DNA from: Actinomycetes bacterium
GTDB lineage: Bacteria; Actinomycetota; Thermoleophilia; Solirubrobacterales; Solirubrobacteraceae
Length of the DNA stretch: 33,230 nucleotides
Assembly (NCBI GenBank): GCA_021784895.1
Contig: JAJYHG010000191.1
Coordinates: forward strand, 1-33,230
Direction of reading: 5' to 3'
The position numbers and the translations under genes were made by a program. Positions 22,583 to 30,926 of the stretch are shown here, piece by piece. Every line of letters begins with the position of its first letter. The first letter of the stretch is position 1. The notes below the pieces were generated by a model. That model had not been told where the DNA came from. It did no database searches and worked only from the letters and a program-made list of their open reading frames with translations.

Positions 22583-23125
22583 TCACTGGTATTTGATCAG
22601 CGAATGGACTTGGTAGTCCGAGAGCTGGCTCCGGCCGGCAAAGGACTCAAGCTCGACCAGGAACACGCACGCGAGCACCTCACCGCCGAGGTGGCCCACG
22701 AGCTCCGCCAGCGCGCGCGCCGTCCCGCCCGTGGCGAGGAGATCATCGTGGATGAGAACTCTGGCCCCCCCGGCAAAGGCGTCGGCATGCATCTCCAGCG
22801 CATCGATGCCGTACTCCAAGGCATACTCGGCGCTGACCGTGTCGTGCGGCAGCTTGCCACGCTTGCGCGCGGGGACGAACCCGGCATGCAGGCCACGGGC
22901 GATCGCCCCACCGAGGATGAAGCCACGGGCCTCGGCGGCGACCACGAAATCGATCTCGAGGTCCCGGGCGTAGCGCGTCAGCCGCGTGACGGCCGCGTCG
23001 AGCGCACGCGGGTCCAGCAGCAGCGGCGTGATGTCGCGAAACAGGATCCCCGGACTCGGAAAGTCGGGGATGTCGCGCACGTAGGTGCGGAGGTTGACAC
23101 CCTCTTCAGAGGGGTCGGCAGGCAT
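22583..23125 (-). CDS. apt: Adenine phosphoribosyltransferase
   Basis: A 180-residue protein, normal for the family. Marks are VRDIPDFPSPGILFRDITPL, FVVAAEARGFILGGAIA, FVPARKRGKLPHDTVSAEY and the PRPP-binding loop RVLIHDDLLATGGTARAL. It converts adenine and PRPP into AMP (purine salvage) in the cytoplasm. It starts 10 bp after the ftsR-like stop, so the two are co-transcribed. In many Gram-positive bacteria apt lies beside relA, which is not in this window. Confidence 0.96.
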   Translation of the reverse strand: MPADPSEEGVNLRTYVRDIPDFPSPGILFRDITPLLLDPRALDAAVTRLTRYARDLEIDFVVAAEARGFILGGAIARGLHAGFVPARKRGKLPHDTVSAEYALEYGIDALEMHADAFAGGARVLIHDDLLATGGTARALAELVGHLGGEVLACVFLVELESFAGRSQLSDYQVHSLIKYQ

Positions 23126-23135
23126 CAGGCGATCC

Positions 23136-23891
23136 TCACGTCGCGATCTTACGCAGGTCGCGAATCAGCAGCAGATGCTTGAGGTGGGTGGTCACCGAGG
23201 CGAGGTTCTCGAGCGCCTCGACAGCCTCACGGCGGCGATCGGGGTTGCGCGAACGCAGCGCCGGCGCGAGGATGCTCTGAAGCAGCTGTGCTTCACGGTC
23301 GGCCGAGGTCCGGAACACGCGCAGGTTGCGCCCGCCGACGCCGTAGCGCGCGAGCTCCGAGACAGCGCGCACGATCTCGCGCTCGGTGTCATCAAAGTAG
23401 CGCGTACCAGCCCTCAGCTCGCCTCTGATCACACCGAACTCGACGAGCTCAGCGATCAGCTTGGGCTCAGCGCCCGTCTCCTCCACCACGTCGCCAAGCG
23501 AGTACAGCGCGCCCGGATCGCGGCTGACAGAGGCACGGCGCAACGACCGCGAGTCGGGTGCCGGGGAGACATCGCGTTCACTGCGACCTCCCGCCAGCTC
23601 CTGCCTGATCACCCGCAGGGGCAGGAACTCGTCTCGCTGCAGGCGCAGGATCGTGCGCAGCCGCTGCACATCCTCGGGCGTGTAGAGCCTGTAGCCACCC
23701 TGGGTTCGCCGTGGCGTCAGCAGCTTCTGATCCTCCAGATAGCGGATCTTTGAGATCGAGATATCGGGAAACTCGAGCTCGAGCGCCTTGCAGACCGCTC
23801 CGATCGTCACCGCCTTGGCCCGTGGCCGCCCGTTGTCGGCCCCGACTGTCTCGGGCAACTCGACCGCCAGCTCATCGCGCTCGGCGCTCAT
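23136..23891 (-). CDS. ftsR: FtsR-like MerR-family transcriptional regulator
   Basis: 251 residues. The MerR winged helix-turn-helix lies at about 28-95: VTIGAVCKALELEFPDISIS, KIRYLEDQKLLTPRRTQGGY, RLYTPEDVQRLRTILRLQR. The C-terminal half (YSLGDVVEETGAEPKLIAEL, YFDDTEREIVRAVSELARYG) matches the FtsR group (mycobacterial Rv1828), an activator of ftsZ in corynebacteria. The preceding gene is a GarA-like FHA protein, exactly the Rv1827-Rv1828 order, which strengthens the call. ATG 23891 overlaps the upstream stop by one base (TGATG). Confidence 0.85.
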   Translation of the reverse strand: MSAERDELAVELPETVGADNGRPRAKAVTIGAVCKALELEFPDISISKIRYLEDQKLLTPRRTQGGYRLYTPEDVQRLRTILRLQRDEFLPLRVIRQELAGGRSERDVSPAPDSRSLRRASVSRDPGALYSLGDVVEETGAEPKLIAELVEFGVIRGELRAGTRYFDDTEREIVRAVSELARYGVGGRNLRVFRTSADREAQLLQSILAPALRSRNPDRRREAVEALENLASVTTHLKHLLLIRDLRKIAT

Positions 23892-24358
23892 CAACGCCCC
23901 AGAAAGGCGAGCTTATATTTCCCGATTTGCAGCTCGTCGCCGTCGTTGAGGCGCTGTGAATCGATTCGCCGCCGGTTTACGTAGGTTCCGTTCAGAGAGC
24001 CGCAATCATCGAGGTAGTAATGCTCACCCCGCTTGACCACCACGGCGTGGTCGCGCGAGACCGTCACGTCGTCCAGGAATATGTCGCTGTCGGGCCGGCG
24101 ACCGACCGTGAGCCGGGTGCGCTCGAGCGGGAACGCCTCTCCTGCGCGGCCGCCACCGGCACGGATCACGAGCATGGCGGAGCGCTCGCTGGCGGAGTCG
24201 GCCGCAGCCCCCTCGATCTCGCCGGTCTCCGCGATCCGGTAGCTGGCGGTGGAGTCGGCGGCCTGGCTCTCTGACACACGCATGAAGGCGCCGCAGCGCT
24301 GGCAGTAGTTGGCTCCGTCAGCGTTGGCGAAGCCGCAATCGGGGCAGTGCTGTGCCAC
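23891..24358 (-). CDS. garA: GarA-like FHA-domain protein with N-terminal zinc ribbon
   Basis: 155 residues. Residues 5-22 are a zinc ribbon (CPDCG...CQRCG; Cys5, Cys8, Cys19, Cys22). Residues 62-153 are an FHA domain with the phosphothreonine-binding set Arg87 (VGRRPDSDIFL), Ser101-Arg102-x-His104 (VSRDHAVVV) and Asn123-Gly124 (SLNGTYVNRR). In mycobacterial GarA an N-terminal Thr phosphorylated by PknB/PknG is clasped by the FHA domain, switching control of glutamate metabolism. Here Thr45 in RIAETGEIE is a candidate acidic-context site, though the mycobacterial ETTS motif is absent. It begins 5 bp after the RsiG-like gene. Confidence 0.85.
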   Translation of the reverse strand: MAQHCPDCGFANADGANYCQRCGAFMRVSESQAADSTASYRIAETGEIEGAAADSASERSAMLVIRAGGGRAGEAFPLERTRLTVGRRPDSDIFLDDVTVSRDHAVVVKRGEHYYLDDCGSLNGTYVNRRRIDSQRLNDGDELQIGKYKLAFLGR

Positions 24359-24363
24359 CGCCT

Positions 24364-24645
24364 TCAGCCTCCGTGGCCGGCCGGGCTGTCAGGCAGCTCC
24401 TCCGCCGGCGAGAAGTTGCCAGCGAGGATGTCGGTTAGCCGCTGCACGTCGGCGCCGGTGATCGCGAGCTCACCACTCTCGTCCATGCGCCGCAGGCGGC
24501 TGACCAGCTCCGCCCGCAGGATGTCGATCCTGCCGTGGAGAAGACGGCGCCGGTATGAGACCTCGAGCTCCTCGTTCTCCATCTCCTTGATGAGGTCCTT
24601 GAGCTCCTGATCAGTTAGTGAGCCGAGGTCTGGGAATGTCTCCAT
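24364..24645 (-). CDS. rsiG: RsiG-like anti-sigma factor with a single c-di-GMP-binding motif
   Basis: A 93-residue, almost wholly helical protein. Streptomyces RsiG binds c-di-GMP through E(x3)S(x2)R(x3)Q(x3)D motifs and then holds sigma-WhiG. Here Glu26-x3-Ser30-x2-Arg33-x3-His37-x3-Asp41 (within ELEVSYRRRLLHGRID) fits except for Gln-to-His. Only one motif is present, as in the Rubrobacter homologue, which works as a homodimer, rather than the two of Streptomyces. The helix continues ILRAELVSRLRRMDESGEL. ATG 24645 has GGAGGAG upstream; an alternative ATG at 24696 would add a QSQSQSQS tail. No whiG-type sigma gene lies in the window. Function is inferred from the motif. Confidence 0.72.
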   Translation of the reverse strand: METFPDLGSLTDQELKDLIKEMENEELEVSYRRRLLHGRIDILRAELVSRLRRMDESGELAITGADVQRLTDILAGNFSPAEELPDSPAGHGG

Positions 24646-24661
24646 TGCGACTGCTCCTCCG

Positions 24662-24685
24662 TGCGACTGCGACTGCGACTGCGAC
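24662..24685. repeat. Hexanucleotide tandem repeat (TGCGAC)4 in the RsiG-like leader
   Basis: Four exact copies of TGCGAC, 17 bases upstream of the likely start codon. If translation began at ATG 24696 the repeat would encode alternating Gln-Ser. Copy-number change would keep frame but alter spacing or the N-terminus. Confidence 0.8.
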
Positions 24686-24742
24686 TGCCGCGGCATTACC
24701 GGCGGCCCGAGGGACGGGAGTATAACCCTCCCGGCCACAGGG

Positions 24743-25369
24743 TCAATCTGAGCTTGAGACTTCGCCGCGAAGAGCAACGCCGCGGCGGACGTAGAGCGCG
24801 AGCGCCAGGAACCCCAGCAAGAGCCCGGCGTAGAGCATTACACGTGCCAGAGTCAACAGCCCGGCAATTGCAAAGAACGGTGCAGCCATGGTGGGGGCCA
24901 CCCCCAGCCTACCAGCCCAGTTGATCCTGATCTCCAACCCGCGCCGCAGGCTGTAGCGGCTGAGCGCAAGGATCACGAGCTCTCGCGCGATCACCAGCGC
25001 CAGCGCCCACCGCGGCAGCAGCCGGAAATCCCATGCCACAACCATCCCGGAGATCACCAGCAGGCGGTCAATCACCGGATCGAGCAGGGCTCCAAGCCGG
25101 CTGAACTGGCCGGTCAACCGCGCCGCAAAGCCATCCAGGTAGTCACCCCAGCCCGCCGCCGCGAACACGGCCGCAGCGAGGGTGCTGTGTCCTGCGCGGC
25201 TGGAGAGCGCAGCCACCAGGAAAACCGGGATCAGCGCCAGCCGCGCGTAGCCGATCGCGTTCGGGATCGTGAATGGGCGCAGTGGCTGTCCGGCGCGCAC
25301 CGCCTCCGGGGGCGGACCGGAGCGATCGGCGCCGATCAGGCGGCGGACGGTCAGGCCGCGAGGCGCCAC
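24743..25369 (-). CDS. pgsA: CDP-alcohol phosphatidyltransferase (PgsA-like)
   Basis: 208 residues with several membrane helices. The CDP-alcohol phosphotransferase motif is complete: DYLDGFAARL...GALLDPVIDRL, i.e. DGx2ARx8Gx3Dx3D. It makes phosphatidylglycerophosphate (or a related phospholipid) from CDP-diacylglycerol at the inner membrane. GTG 25369 overlaps the proS stop by 19 bp. In mycobacteria pgsA2 also lies shortly upstream of garA and ftsR, so this neighbourhood is conserved. Confidence 0.9.
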   Translation of the reverse strand: MAPRGLTVRRLIGADRSGPPPEAVRAGQPLRPFTIPNAIGYARLALIPVFLVAALSSRAGHSTLAAAVFAAAGWGDYLDGFAARLTGQFSRLGALLDPVIDRLLVISGMVVAWDFRLLPRWALALVIARELVILALSRYSLRRGLEIRINWAGRLGVAPTMAAPFFAIAGLLTLARVMLYAGLLLGFLALALYVRRGVALRGEVSSSD

Positions 25370-27051
25370 AGCTCAGCGATCGCTGATGCCGCGCCCTCCA
25401 GCGGGAGGGCGCGGGAATCCTGGCCCCGGCGCACCTGCACCTCGATCTCACCGCTGTTGATCGTCCGCCGGCCGATCGTGACGCGTAGCGGACAGCCGAG
25501 CAGTTCGGCGTCGGCGAACTTCTCGCCCGCGCCATGCTCACGCTCGTCATAAAGCGTCTCCAGACCGGCACTGAGCAACTGCTCGTAGAGGCTGTCGGCG
25601 AGGGTGCGCTCAGCGCTTCCCTGCTTGCCGAGGCTGACCAGGTGCACGTCAAACGGCGAGATCGTGCGTGGCCAGGATATGCCCCGGTCATCCGCGAACT
25701 GCTCGACCGCGGCCGCGGCGATGCGGGCTGGACCGATGCCGTATGAGCCCATCCAGATGGGACGACTCGAGCCGTTCTGGTCCAGGTAGCTTGCGCCCAG
25801 CGGCTCGGAGTAGCGGACCCCGAGCTTGAAGATGTTGCCGACCTCGACCGCCGGCTCGATCCGGACTGTGACGCCACCGATGCTGTCGCCTGCCACGACC
25901 GTGCGGATGTCGGCGCGCTCGAACTGGAAGTCACGCCCCGGGACGACACCGCGCAGGTGGGTATCGGGGCGGTTGGCGCCGGCCACGTAACCACCGCCAC
26001 CGGCCACCACGGCCTCGTCGAGCAGGATCTTTAGCTCTGCGCCCACCGGCCCGATCGACCCCGGCGGGCCGAGCCTGGCCTCTATCTCCGCCGCGCTGGC
26101 CTGGCGGAACTGCGAGCCGAGCGCGATGCGCAGCTTGATGTCGTTGACCTTGTGGTCGCCGCGCAGCACGACCAGCACGAGCGGCTCCCCACCGGGACTG
26201 TCTTCGACCATCACCGGGAACGCCTTCAGCAGCGCTCCCGCCGGCAGATTGAAGTGCCTTGCGACCTGATCGATCGTGGTCATCGCGGGCGTGTGCTCCG
26301 GCACCGGCGCGGGCGGAGCCTCTGGAAGCACCACCGGCTGGGGGTCGGCCGATGCGACCTCGATGTTGGCGGCGTACCCGGGCGCGAGCACGACGTCGTT
26401 CTCACCGGCGGCGCAGGGTGCCATGTACTCGTCGGAGCCGTGGCCGCCCATCGCGCCAACGTCTGCCTTCACGCTGTAGTACTCGAGACCACAGCGATCA
26501 AAGATCCGGTCATAGGCTCGGGCGAGCCGCGCGTAGGAGGCATCGAGCCCCTCGCGGTCGCAGTCGAAGCTGTAGGCGTCCTTCATCACGAACTCGCGCG
26601 TGCGCAGCACTCCGGCGCGCGGACGCGGCTCATCGCGCTCCTTGATCTGAAAGTGGTAGAGCACCTTGGGCAGATCACGGTAGGAGCGGATCAGCGACGC
26701 GGCATGGCTCGTGATCACCTCCTCGTGGGTCATGGCGAGCACCAGCGGCGCGTCGCGGCGGTCGCTGAGCTTGAAAAGCTCATCGATCCCGTAGCGGCCG
26801 CTGCGCTGCCACAGCTCGGCGGGCTGCAGCACCGGCATCAGCATCTCCATGGCGCCGGTGGCGTCCATCTCCTCGCGGATGATCTGCACGATCTTCTGGT
26901 GCGCACGCCAGCCCGCGGGAAGCCAGGTCCACAGGCCCGCGCCAACCTGCCGGATCAGGCCCGCGCGCACGAGCAGGCGGTGGCTGAGCGCCTCCGCATC
27001 GGCCGGCGGCTCGCGCTCGGTCGGCAGCAGGTACTCAGATAGGCGCGGCAT
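25351..27051 (-). CDS. proS: Prolyl-tRNA synthetase (bacterial type with editing domain)
   Basis: 566 residues, the length of the long bacterial ProS. The N-terminus is [20 protein letters not shown]; class-II core regions are [50 protein letters not shown] and [13 protein letters not shown]. Between them, residues 220-400 form the INS editing domain ([34 protein letters not shown]) that clears Ala-tRNAPro. The C-terminal anticodon-binding domain is [20 protein letters not shown] and onward. ATG 27051 fits the family start. It is first in the minus-strand series and diverges from sodA. Confidence 0.97.
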   Translation of the reverse strand: MPRLSEYLLPTEREPPADAEALSHRLLVRAGLIRQVGAGLWTWLPAGWRAHQKIVQIIREEMDATGAMEMLMPVLQPAELWQRSGRYGIDELFKLSDRRDAPLVLAMTHEEVITSHAASLIRSYRDLPKVLYHFQIKERDEPRPRAGVLRTREFVMKDAYSFDCDREGLDASYARLARAYDRIFDRCGLEYYSVKADVGAMGGHGSDEYMAPCAAGENDVVLAPGYAANIEVASADPQPVVLPEAPPAPVPEHTPAMTTIDQVARHFNLPAGALLKAFPVMVEDSPGGEPLVLVVLRGDHKVNDIKLRIALGSQFRQASAAEIEARLGPPGSIGPVGAELKILLDEAVVAGGGGYVAGANRPDTHLRGVVPGRDFQFERADIRTVVAGDSIGGVTVRIEPAVEVGNIFKLGVRYSEPLGASYLDQNGSSRPIWMGSYGIGPARIAAAAVEQFADDRGISWPRTISPFDVHLVSLGKQGSAERTLADSLYEQLLSAGLETLYDEREHGAGEKFADAELLGCPLRVTIGRRTINSGEIEVQVRRGQDSRALPLEGAASAIAELWRLAA

Positions 27052-27193
27052 GCCCTGCAAGGGTACCCGTGGCGGCGGCACCGTGCCCTGCGTGCACGGG
27101 CAGCCGCGGCGAGCACCGAGCATCGAGCATCGGCTGCGTGATAGAACCGCCTCTGGAGGCTCTCCCAGACAGACAACGCAGACAGGAGCGAGC

Positions 27194-27799
<606 letters not shown>

Positions 27800-27811
27800 C
27801 ATCGAGCGTCC

Positions 27812-27842
27812 CGGCCTGCCGCAGGCGACGGGCGGCAGGCCG
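27812..27842. terminator. Bidirectional terminator between sodA and ispG
   Basis: CGGCCTGCCGC - nine-base loop - GCGGCAGGCCG, a perfect 11-bp stem between the converging stop codons at 27799 and 27844. Confidence 0.75.
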
Positions 27843-27843
27843 C

Positions 27844-29067
27844 TCAGACGCGGGTAAACCGTCTGCCCGCGACCGGTGACTCAGCCTCGCGCTTGGCCGC
27901 CTGCTTCTCCAGCGCGCCGAGGCGCTCCGGCGTCACCGCGGTGTCGTCCTCGTTCTCCGCCAGCCACTGCGCGGCCTCCGCGACCCTGGCCGCGTCGCGC
28001 GCGACGGTCTTGCCGGACGCGTAGTACTTGTCGATCTCGGCGAACAGCTCGTCCACCAGCCGCGCGGTCGGGACCTTGCGGATCAGCTCTCCCTTGGCGT
28101 AGATGACGCCCATGTCCTTGGCTCCCGCGATGCCGAAGTCGGCGTGGCGCGCCTCGCCAATCCCGTTGACGCCGCAGCCGAGCACCGAGACCTCAATCGC
28201 CTCCTCGTAGGCCTCCAGGCGCTGCTCCACCTCGGCCACCACGGTATCCATGTCGAACTGCAGCCGCCCGCAGGTGGGGCAGGCGATCAGCACCGGCCCG
28301 CGGCGGCGAAGCTTGAGCGCCTTGAGGATCTCCCAGCCAACCTTGATCTCCTCCTCGGCCTGGAAGGTGGACAGGGAGATCCTGATCGTGTCACCGATGC
28401 CGTCGGCCAGCAGCGTACCGAGCCCGACCGCCGACTTGAGCGATCCCGACCACTTGGTGCCGGCCTCGGTCACACCCAGGTGCAGTGGGTAGGGGATGCG
28501 CGCTGAGAGCATCCGGTTGGAGGCGATCGTGTCGGGGACGCTGGTCGACTTCATCGAGACCTTGAAGTTGGTGAAGTCCAGGCGTTCCATCAGCTCCACA
28601 AACTCGACCGTCGCAGTCACGAGCGCCTCGACCGGGTTCTCGTACTCCAGTTCGCGCAGATGCTTTGGCAGCGACCCGGAGTTGACACCTATCCGCAGCG
28701 GCGTGCCGAGCTGCTTAGCCCGCGCAGCGACCTCGGCCACCTTGTCGGGTCCGCCGATGTTGCCCGGGTTCAGGCGGATGCAGTGCGCGCCGGCGTCGAG
28801 CGCCTTGAGCGCCAGCGTGTGGTTGTAGTGGATGTCGGCGACCACCGGGATCGGAGACTCACGCACGATCGTCCGCAGCGCCTGCGCGTCCTCATCCCGC
28901 GGGACCGCGCAGCGCACGAGGTCCGCCCCGGCCTCGGCGACCCGCCTGATCTGTGCGAGCGTGGCCGCGATGTCGGCCGTCTCCGTCTTGGTCATCGTCT
29001 GCACGGCGACAGGCGCGCCACCGCCGATCGGGACGCTGCCGACGTGGATCTGATTCTTGGACGCCAT
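27844..29067 (-). CDS. ispG: 4-hydroxy-3-methylbut-2-enyl diphosphate synthase (flavodoxin-dependent)
   Basis: 407 residues of the IspG/GcpE family. TIM-barrel part: IHVGSVPIGGGAPVAVQTMT, VADIHYNHTLALKALDAGAH, CIRLNPGNIGG, LRIGVNSGSLPKHL. Fe-S part: LIACPTCGRLQFDM and VSVLGCGVNGIGEARHADFG with the conserved cysteines that bind the 4Fe-4S cluster. It makes HMBPP, the penultimate step of the MEP isoprenoid pathway. Start ATG 29067; single gene here, although it often neighbours dxr and proS in Actinomycetota, and proS is indeed nearby. Confidence 0.97.
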   Translation of the reverse strand: MASKNQIHVGSVPIGGGAPVAVQTMTKTETADIAATLAQIRRVAEAGADLVRCAVPRDEDAQALRTIVRESPIPVVADIHYNHTLALKALDAGAHCIRLNPGNIGGPDKVAEVAARAKQLGTPLRIGVNSGSLPKHLRELEYENPVEALVTATVEFVELMERLDFTNFKVSMKSTSVPDTIASNRMLSARIPYPLHLGVTEAGTKWSGSLKSAVGLGTLLADGIGDTIRISLSTFQAEEEIKVGWEILKALKLRRRGPVLIACPTCGRLQFDMDTVVAEVEQRLEAYEEAIEVSVLGCGVNGIGEARHADFGIAGAKDMGVIYAKGELIRKVPTARLVDELFAEIDKYYASGKTVARDAARVAEAAQWLAENEDDTAVTPERLGALEKQAAKREAESPVAGRRFTRV

Positions 29068-29142
29068 CTACCCGGCCAGTCTAGTCGCTGACCCGATCAC
29101 CTCCGCCCCGACACCCGTGCCCAGATACAGGAAACTTGCGCG

Positions 29143-29736
29143 ATGGAGGCTGGTCACGAGCTGATCTTGCGCGCCCGGCGGATCTGCGGGCAGGCGCACG
29201 TGATCACCGACCCGTCGCTGCTGTCGGTATACCGCAGCGACGGCCAGCGCCGTGACGGCCCGCTCCCGCTGGCGGTGATCCTGCCCGGCAGCGCCGCCGA
29301 GGTGGCCGGCGTCGTGTCCGCCTGCACCGCGCTTGCGATCCGCTACGTCGTGCGCGGCGCTGGCACAAGCCGGGATGGCAGCTCGCTGCCGCACTCCGGC
29401 GAGGTACTGGTGGTAACCACCCGCATGCGGCAGGTTCTGGCGCTGCGCGGCACCGAGCTAACCGTCCAAACCGGCGCTCCGCTTGCCGGCGCGCTGCCAG
29501 GAGGCCCGCGCGCCTGGCTGGGCACTGACGAGCTGCTCGGGACTGTCGGCGGCTACGTGGCACGGTCAGCCAGCCTCACCAACCTGTGCGCGATCGAGCT
29601 TGTCGGCACCGACGGCAGGCTGATGCTGCTCGACGCGCGCCAGCCTGGATACGACCTGGTGGGAGCGTTCCCCGGGTCGCGCGGGCGGTGTGGGATCGCG
29701 GTGACGCTCACGCTCAGGCGGCTCAGCCAGCGATGA
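29143..29736 (+). CDS. GlcD-like protein reduced to the FAD-binding half
   Basis: 197 residues, against about 460-490 for GlcD. It keeps the FAD-binding-4 start: VYRSDGQRRDGPLPLAVILP, then VVRGAGTSRDGSSLPHSGEV, then LLGTVGGYVARSASLTNLCA and AIELVGTDGRLMLLDARQPG. The stretch between these blocks is shortened (ALPGGPRAWLGTDELLGTVG where GlcD has an APDPSSQ-type loop) and the C-terminal FAD-linked oxidase domain is absent. The gene is not simply broken: its TGA overlaps the glcE ATG (ATGA) and the reading frame is clean. It may be a structural or FAD subunit of a rearranged glycolate oxidase, or a degenerating gene. ATG 29143. Confidence 0.75.
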   Translation: MEAGHELILRARRICGQAHVITDPSLLSVYRSDGQRRDGPLPLAVILPGSAAEVAGVVSACTALAIRYVVRGAGTSRDGSSLPHSGEVLVVTTRMRQVLALRGTELTVQTGAPLAGALPGGPRAWLGTDELLGTVGGYVARSASLTNLCAIELVGTDGRLMLLDARQPGYDLVGAFPGSRGRCGIAVTLTLRRLSQR

Positions 29737-30920
29737 GCCTCCAGAATCCCGCCCGCCGCGAGCCGGTAGTTCCGCGAACCTTCAGTGAGGCGGCCGCCGC
29801 GCTCGCGGGCGCGGCGGCCCAGCGCCGCCCGGTCCGGTTCGTCGGCGGTGGCTCGAAGCTCGACTGGGGCTGCCCCACAGCGCCAGGCGCATTGCGCATC
29901 CACACCGGGGAGCTCAACCGCGTGATCGTCCACCCGGAGCGTGCCACCGCCACGATCAGTGCGGGCACACCTCTGGCCCGCGTGCAGGCGACACTGGCAC
30001 GCGGCGGGATGATGCTCGCGCTCGACCCCCCGCTCGGCCGCCGGGGCCAGCGATCGGCGACCGTCGGCGGTGTGGTGGCCGCCGCCGACGCCGGCCCGCT
30101 CAGTCACCGCTACGGGCCGCCGGGCGCGCAGCTCGAGGGTGTCACCGTGGCGCTCTCAGACGGCACGATCCTCAGCACCGGGCCACGCGGCGGGTACACC
30201 CAGGACGGACATAACCTGACACGCCTGACCGCCGGCTCATTCGGCACGCTCGGCCTGATCCTCGAGCTCGAGGTGCGACTCGAGCCGCTACTCCTCGGCA
30301 CGTTCACGGCGCTCGCTTCAAGCGATGACCCGGCCAAGCTGCTCGGTGGCGCCACAGCGCTCGCGCTCGAGCACACCGGCCTGCAGGCGCTTGACTACGC
30401 CTGGCGTGACGGCCGTGGCGGGCTGCTCGCCCAGCTGGCAGGAGAGCACGCCGCCGAGCGCGCCGCGCAGGTGGTATCGACGCTGCGTGGCTGCGGCCTT
30501 GACGACGCCTCCGTGCGGGCAGACGACGCCGGCCTGTGGGCGCGCCAGCGGGCCGGTCAGCGCGCACCTGATCCGTCGCTCGAGCGCTCCGGCGGGCTCG
30601 CGCTGCTCCGAGTCGCCCACCACCCCGACGAGCTCGGCGCGATCATCCGCCTGGCCGACACGGCCGGAGCGACAGCCGTGGGGCGAGCCGCCAGGGGGGT
30701 GAGCTACCTGACGCTGACGGCGGATCAGATCGCGCCCGTGCGCGCAGCGCTGCCGGAGGGTAGCTCAGGCGTCGCGCTCGATCTCCCGCTGGCGCAGCGG
30801 TCTGAGATCGACCCCTGGGCGTTTGCGGGCAGCCCTCACGCGGCGCTGATGCAGGCAGTCCGGGCACGCTTCGACCCGCACGGCATCTGCAACCCCGGCC
30901 TCTTTGACTGGGGCGGCTAG
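29733..30920 (+). CDS. glcE: Glycolate oxidase subunit GlcE-like FAD-binding protein
   Basis: 395 residues. The N-terminal FAD-binding-4 domain is visible in PVRFVGGGSKLDWG, ATATISAGTPLARVQATLAR, RRGQRSATVGGVVAAADAGP and LTRLTAGSFGTLGLILELEV. The C-terminal part ends RARFDPHGICNPGLF, the usual end of GlcD/GlcE proteins. With GlcF it should oxidise glycolate (or another 2-hydroxy acid) to glyoxylate at the membrane. It overlaps glcD by four bases and precedes glcF by 6 bp, so all three are co-transcribed. With GlcD truncated, GlcE may be the sole complete flavin subunit. Confidence 0.88.
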   Translation: MSLQNPARREPVVPRTFSEAAAALAGAAAQRRPVRFVGGGSKLDWGCPTAPGALRIHTGELNRVIVHPERATATISAGTPLARVQATLARGGMMLALDPPLGRRGQRSATVGGVVAAADAGPLSHRYGPPGAQLEGVTVALSDGTILSTGPRGGYTQDGHNLTRLTAGSFGTLGLILELEVRLEPLLLGTFTALASSDDPAKLLGGATALALEHTGLQALDYAWRDGRGGLLAQLAGEHAAERAAQVVSTLRGCGLDDASVRADDAGLWARQRAGQRAPDPSLERSGGLALLRVAHHPDELGAIIRLADTAGATAVGRAARGVSYLTLTADQIAPVRAALPEGSSGVALDLPLAQRSEIDPWAFAGSPHAALMQAVRARFDPHGICNPGLFDWGG

Positions 30921-30926
30921 CGAGCC

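Noticed and set aside
22061-23182. A 373-residue plus-strand open frame
   Set aside because: It is antisense to the thioesterase and apt genes, which have clear families; long antisense frames are expected in DNA this GC-rich.
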